Positions 22,504-24,777 of a stretch of DNA of 24,777 nt are shown here, piece by piece (within the stretch, counting starts at the first letter, position 1; each line of letters opens with the position of its first letter). The notes beneath the pieces are model-generated. The model did no database searches, was not told where the DNA came from, and saw only the letters and a list, made by a program, of their open reading frames with translations. This DNA comes from a virus. Position numbers and translations under genes: made by a program. The stretch lies in IMG/VR virus record IMGVR_UViG_3300013286_000552, positions 1-24,777 of that record; one strand, written 5' to 3'.

Positions 22504-22841
22504 AGGTCCACCAATTTTGCCGCAGTTCTTTTTTGCCTAATCTCGTTATAGTCTGTTAGATATCTATTAGTGACTTCAAAGTATGTTCCAATTACTCGTG
22601 CTCGGAAATCTTCTAAGTTTTCAATTTCAACTGGATAACCATTGTCATCTAGGATAACAGCAGATTCATATTCTTTGATAGAATTAACGAATCCGATCAA
22701 GGTTCGATCAACAGTAAATATGCCACCGCAGTATCCTATAACAAGTTCTGCATGTGCTTTGTCTTTTAATCTTTGTCTTTCGATTCCTAGCGTTTGTCTA
22801 TAATCAGCATGCGCCAGTGCTTTAACTAATCTGTCGTCCAT
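22500..22841 (-). CDS. Conserved marine T4-like phage protein, function unknown
   Basis: The 113-aa protein has an N-terminal YRQTLGIERQRLKDKAH segment, then LVIGYCGGIFTVDRTLIGFV, an LDDNGYPVEI turn and a C-terminal helix ending KLVDL. I recognise this organisation from small unannotated proteins near tail and structural genes of T4-like cyanophages and pelagiphages, so it is useful as a lineage marker. It is probably a small structural or assembly protein. It starts at ATG 22841 behind AAAGGTT, 13 bases after the tail protein stop, and is translationally coupled to the first glycosyltransferase-like gene by an ATGA overlap. Confidence 0.75.
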   Translation of the reverse strand: MDDRLVKALAHADYRQTLGIERQRLKDKAHAELVIGYCGGIFTVDRTLIGFVNSIKEYESAVILDDNGYPVEIENLEDFRARVIGTYFEVTNRYLTDYNEIRQKRTAAKLVDL

Positions 22842-22854
22842 TTCAACCTTTTAA

Positions 22855-24777
22855 TTAGAATGACGGTTGTATTCCTGGATAGCTTGGAGCATTATATCTA
22901 GTGCCGTCCAAGTAATTATACACATGAGTCTGGCCTATGGGTTGAATATTGAAGGGATATGTAAGCGTCTGCCCTAACCCAAGATTGCCGCTCGAAACAA
23001 TGTTAGAACCACCCGCGCCGACATACTGATTCTGGATCGCACTAACTACGAAGATAGATTTTGCCTGAAATAAATCAGCATTGTCTAAGCCTACCCACAT
23101 AACAAAGTAACTGCTGGTATAATTTGCATCTGCTTCGAAGACTTTTGCCGTTGGAGTTATAACTTGGTTTATTGGATCTGGATTTACCAGCATGTTTCCA
23201 CCGTATACTCCACCAGTCTGTCCTATTGTTGCAGGATATGCTCCGCCTTGATTAAATTGAGTAAAGGAATTTCTAGTAAGTCTAAAAGATCCTAAACTAC
23301 TAAGGAGGTCTGCCCATCCTTGACTAATTGGATTTTGAATAGTTGGCACAAAACTAAAATTCCATGTTATGTATCCGCCTGCATTCCAAAAACTTCTAAA
23401 ATCCGCATTGTTGGCAAATTCAACTTGGTAACCAAATCCGTGTGCCTGTGAAAAGGAAATATTCCCGCCGTGTGCTGTCCATGAACTTGAAGTGAGCCTA
23501 GACGAAGATGCTGTATTTCTATTTGTATAGGTATAGTCAACAGCCGCGCTCAATCCATTATAGTCGGATTGTGTAACTAGATATTTTGATGTTACTGGTA
23601 CTCTAGATGTAGGTTGATATCGCGTATTAGCAATTTGTTGATAGCATTTATCAACATCTTGTGCAATTTGATCATACTCAATACCAGTTATCTTATCGTT
23701 AGTGTTTACTATACTACTTGTGTAACTTTGATTCCATCCTAGGTCAACTGTACTATTGTTAGGCGTTCCTAAAACTGCGGTTACCTTGCCTTGTAAAAGA
23801 TTCCAATCATTATGATTAACAGCATTAGTTGAGCCAGATACTGGCGCAGATTGAATAGATAACGTAAAAGTTCCAACCGCGGTATTACTTGTTGCATCTG
23901 TACCTGTAACAGTATATGTAGTAGTTTGTAAAGCACCTGTAGGAGTTCCGGTTATGGCACCATTAGCAGTATTGAAATTTAAACCTGTCGGAAGACTTGG
24001 ACTGATACTGTAAGTTATAATCCCCGCACCGCCTACAAATGCCACCGGAGTAAATGAGCCCACTGACGTTCCGGCGGTAGCTTGTTTTGTAGGAATAGCA
24101 ACTGTAGCAGTTATAGTATTAACTAAGAGTGCTACCGTTTCTGCAATAGTCGAAATGGCACTGGTTAAATTGTGACTAGGATTCGCAGTATTAGCCGCCG
24201 CCCAATCTCCTCCCTCGTCTAGTTTAATATATGTAACTCGATTATTTCCCAACTCTGATTGTAATGTATTGATAAAATTATCAGTAAGGGCTGGAGGAAC
24301 CAGGGTGTCATTGATGTTATTAACAAAAATAAATTTGACATTGGAATTTTTTACAGCATTACGCCATAAGCCCGGACTTGCTTGTGATCCATAATTGTAT
24401 CTAGGCGAAGCCGCTTGCAATGCGGTGCTGTTGCCTGTACTATTTACATAGCTATTGACAATGAATTTTGCAGTCTCAGTAACTGTAGCATCGTTTAAGG
24501 TAACATAATCTAGATCCATTGGACCTACTACAGGACAGATAGCGGTAATTGGCCCTTGTCCGTAGTCGTAAATGTATTTCATACCAGCATAGGCTACAAG
24601 ATGTCCGCCTGCACTTTCTCCAGAAATTATCAGCCCATACGTGCTGGTTCTAGCTGAAATCGTATTCCATAATGCGCTATAAGCGGACCCAGCACCGGTT
24701 ACTGTGCAGAATCTTATAATGGTCTCAATGTCATCTGCTGCCGCAGGATGGTAGTTTGCCGTACTACCCGGTGACGG
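22855..24777 (-). CDS. Tail/structural protein with inserted alpha/beta-hydrolase domain (5' end missing)
   Basis: This gene is open to the window edge, so its start lies beyond 24777; the 640 visible residues are numbered from the edge. Residues ~9-225 look like a carboxylesterase-type alpha/beta hydrolase: GESAGGHL at 53-60 with nucleophile Ser55, FVNNINDTLVPP at 151-162 with Asp157, and PSHNLT with His202. Residues ~225-310 form an Ig-like He_PIG domain (SPSLPTGLNFNTANGAITGTP). From ~320 on, the sequence matches a C-terminal domain seen in structural proteins of marine T4-like phages, including FRSFWNAGGYITWNFSF. The whole therefore reads as a tail fibre or virion surface protein with its own esterase, perhaps removing acyl groups from host polysaccharide. 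A Met at 24582 is not the start: it would cut off the nucleophile. Confidence 0.82.
   Translation of the reverse strand, partial: PSPGSTANYHPAAADDIETIIRFCTVTGAGSAYSALWNTISARTSTYGLIISGESAGGHLVAYAGMKYIYDYGQGPITAICPVVGPMDLDYVTLNDATVTETAKFIVNSYVNSTGNSTALQAASPRYNYGSQASPGLWRNAVKNSNVKFIFVNNINDTLVPPALTDNFINTLQSELGNNRVTYIKLDEGGDWAAANTANPSHNLTSAISTIAETVALLVNTITATVAIPTKQATAGTSVGSFTPVAFVGGAGIITYSISPSLPTGLNFNTANGAITGTPTGALQTTTYTVTGTDATSNTAVGTFTLSIQSAPVSGSTNAVNHNDWNLLQGKVTAVLGTPNNSTVDLGWNQSYTSSIVNTNDKITGIEYDQIAQDVDKCYQQIANTRYQPTSRVPVTSKYLVTQSDYNGLSAAVDYTYTNRNTASSSRLTSSSWTAHGGNISFSQAHGFGYQVEFANNADFRSFWNAGGYITWNFSFVPTIQNPISQGWADLLSSLGSFRLTRNSFTQFNQGGAYPATIGQTGGVYGGNMLVNPDPINQVITPTAKVFEADANYTSSYFVMWVGLDNADLFQAKSIFVVSAIQNQYVGAGGSNIVSSGNLGLGQTLTYPFNIQPIGQTHVYNYLDGTRYNAPSYPGIQPSF

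Noticed and set aside
24580-24582. ATG at 24582 as the start of the tail protein
   Set aside because: The frame is open to the window edge and the residues upstream contain the GESAGG nucleophile motif of the same hydrolase domain.
1-24777. tRNA genes, CRISPR arrays, insertion sequences, integrase or attachment sites
   Set aside because: Nothing with the required structure or repeats was seen; nearly all bases are in protein-coding genes.

Overview
This window looks like an accessory stretch of an uncultured, AT-rich, tailed phage of the marine T4-like (myovirus) type, not a bacterial chromosome. The main signs are: 27 genes packed almost without gaps (the largest gap is about 50 bases); many ATGA-type or 8-29 base overlaps; frequent strand switching with tail-to-tail overlaps; T4-late-promoter-like octamers (NATAAATA); and gene types typical of T4-like cyanophages and pelagiphages (SpeD, TobZ/NodU-type carbamoyltransferase, tryptophan-halogenase-like flavoprotein, 2OG-Fe(II) oxygenases, radical SAM proteins). 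The left-running end also carries a 113-aa phage protein and a large tail/structural protein whose C-terminal part I recognise from such phages. No tRNA, integrase, IS element or CRISPR array is visible. These family assignments come from recognising motifs by eye, not from a search.

Layout. (1) 16-5139: a small-molecule-like tailoring cassette with an amidinotransferase (+), then a minus-strand operon of 2OG oxygenase, flavin-dependent halogenase and class III aminotransferase, and a divergent methyltransferase (+). (2) 5113-11539: short blocks of alternating strand with two more 2OG-oxygenase-like proteins, a radical SAM enzyme with an apparently N-terminal SPASM-like cluster domain, two paralogous kinase-fold proteins lacking the catalytic Asp, a GNAT-like protein, a second radical SAM enzyme with a rubredoxin-like knuckle, a divergent SpeD and an SGNH hydrolase. 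(3) 11567-17220 (+): two tandem paralogous B12-binding-like radical SAM proteins, a third radical SAM with a C-terminal Cys cluster, then two unknown proteins behind a good late-promoter match and ending at a hairpin. (4) 17213-24777 (-): carbamoyltransferase, four glycosyltransferase-like proteins in two paralogous pairs, an unknown protein, a conserved phage protein, and a large tail protein that runs off the window edge.

How it may work together (inference). Region 4 reads as a virion or DNA decoration module: glycosyltransferases plus carbamoyltransferase next to a tail protein that itself contains a complete alpha/beta-hydrolase (esterase-like) domain. Regions 1-3 hold an unusual density of group-transfer and radical chemistry (five radical SAM enzymes, three 2OG oxygenases, halogenase, aminotransferase, amidinotransferase, methyltransferase). 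They could modify host metabolites, virion glycans, proteins or nucleic acid; the sequence does not decide which.

The most striking items are the esterase domain inside the tail protein, the amidinotransferase lacking its triad Asp, the pseudokinase pair flanking a 16-bp Fur-box-like palindrome, the radical SAM cluster, and divergent late-promoter-like motifs placed so close to start codons that leaderless mRNAs are predicted.
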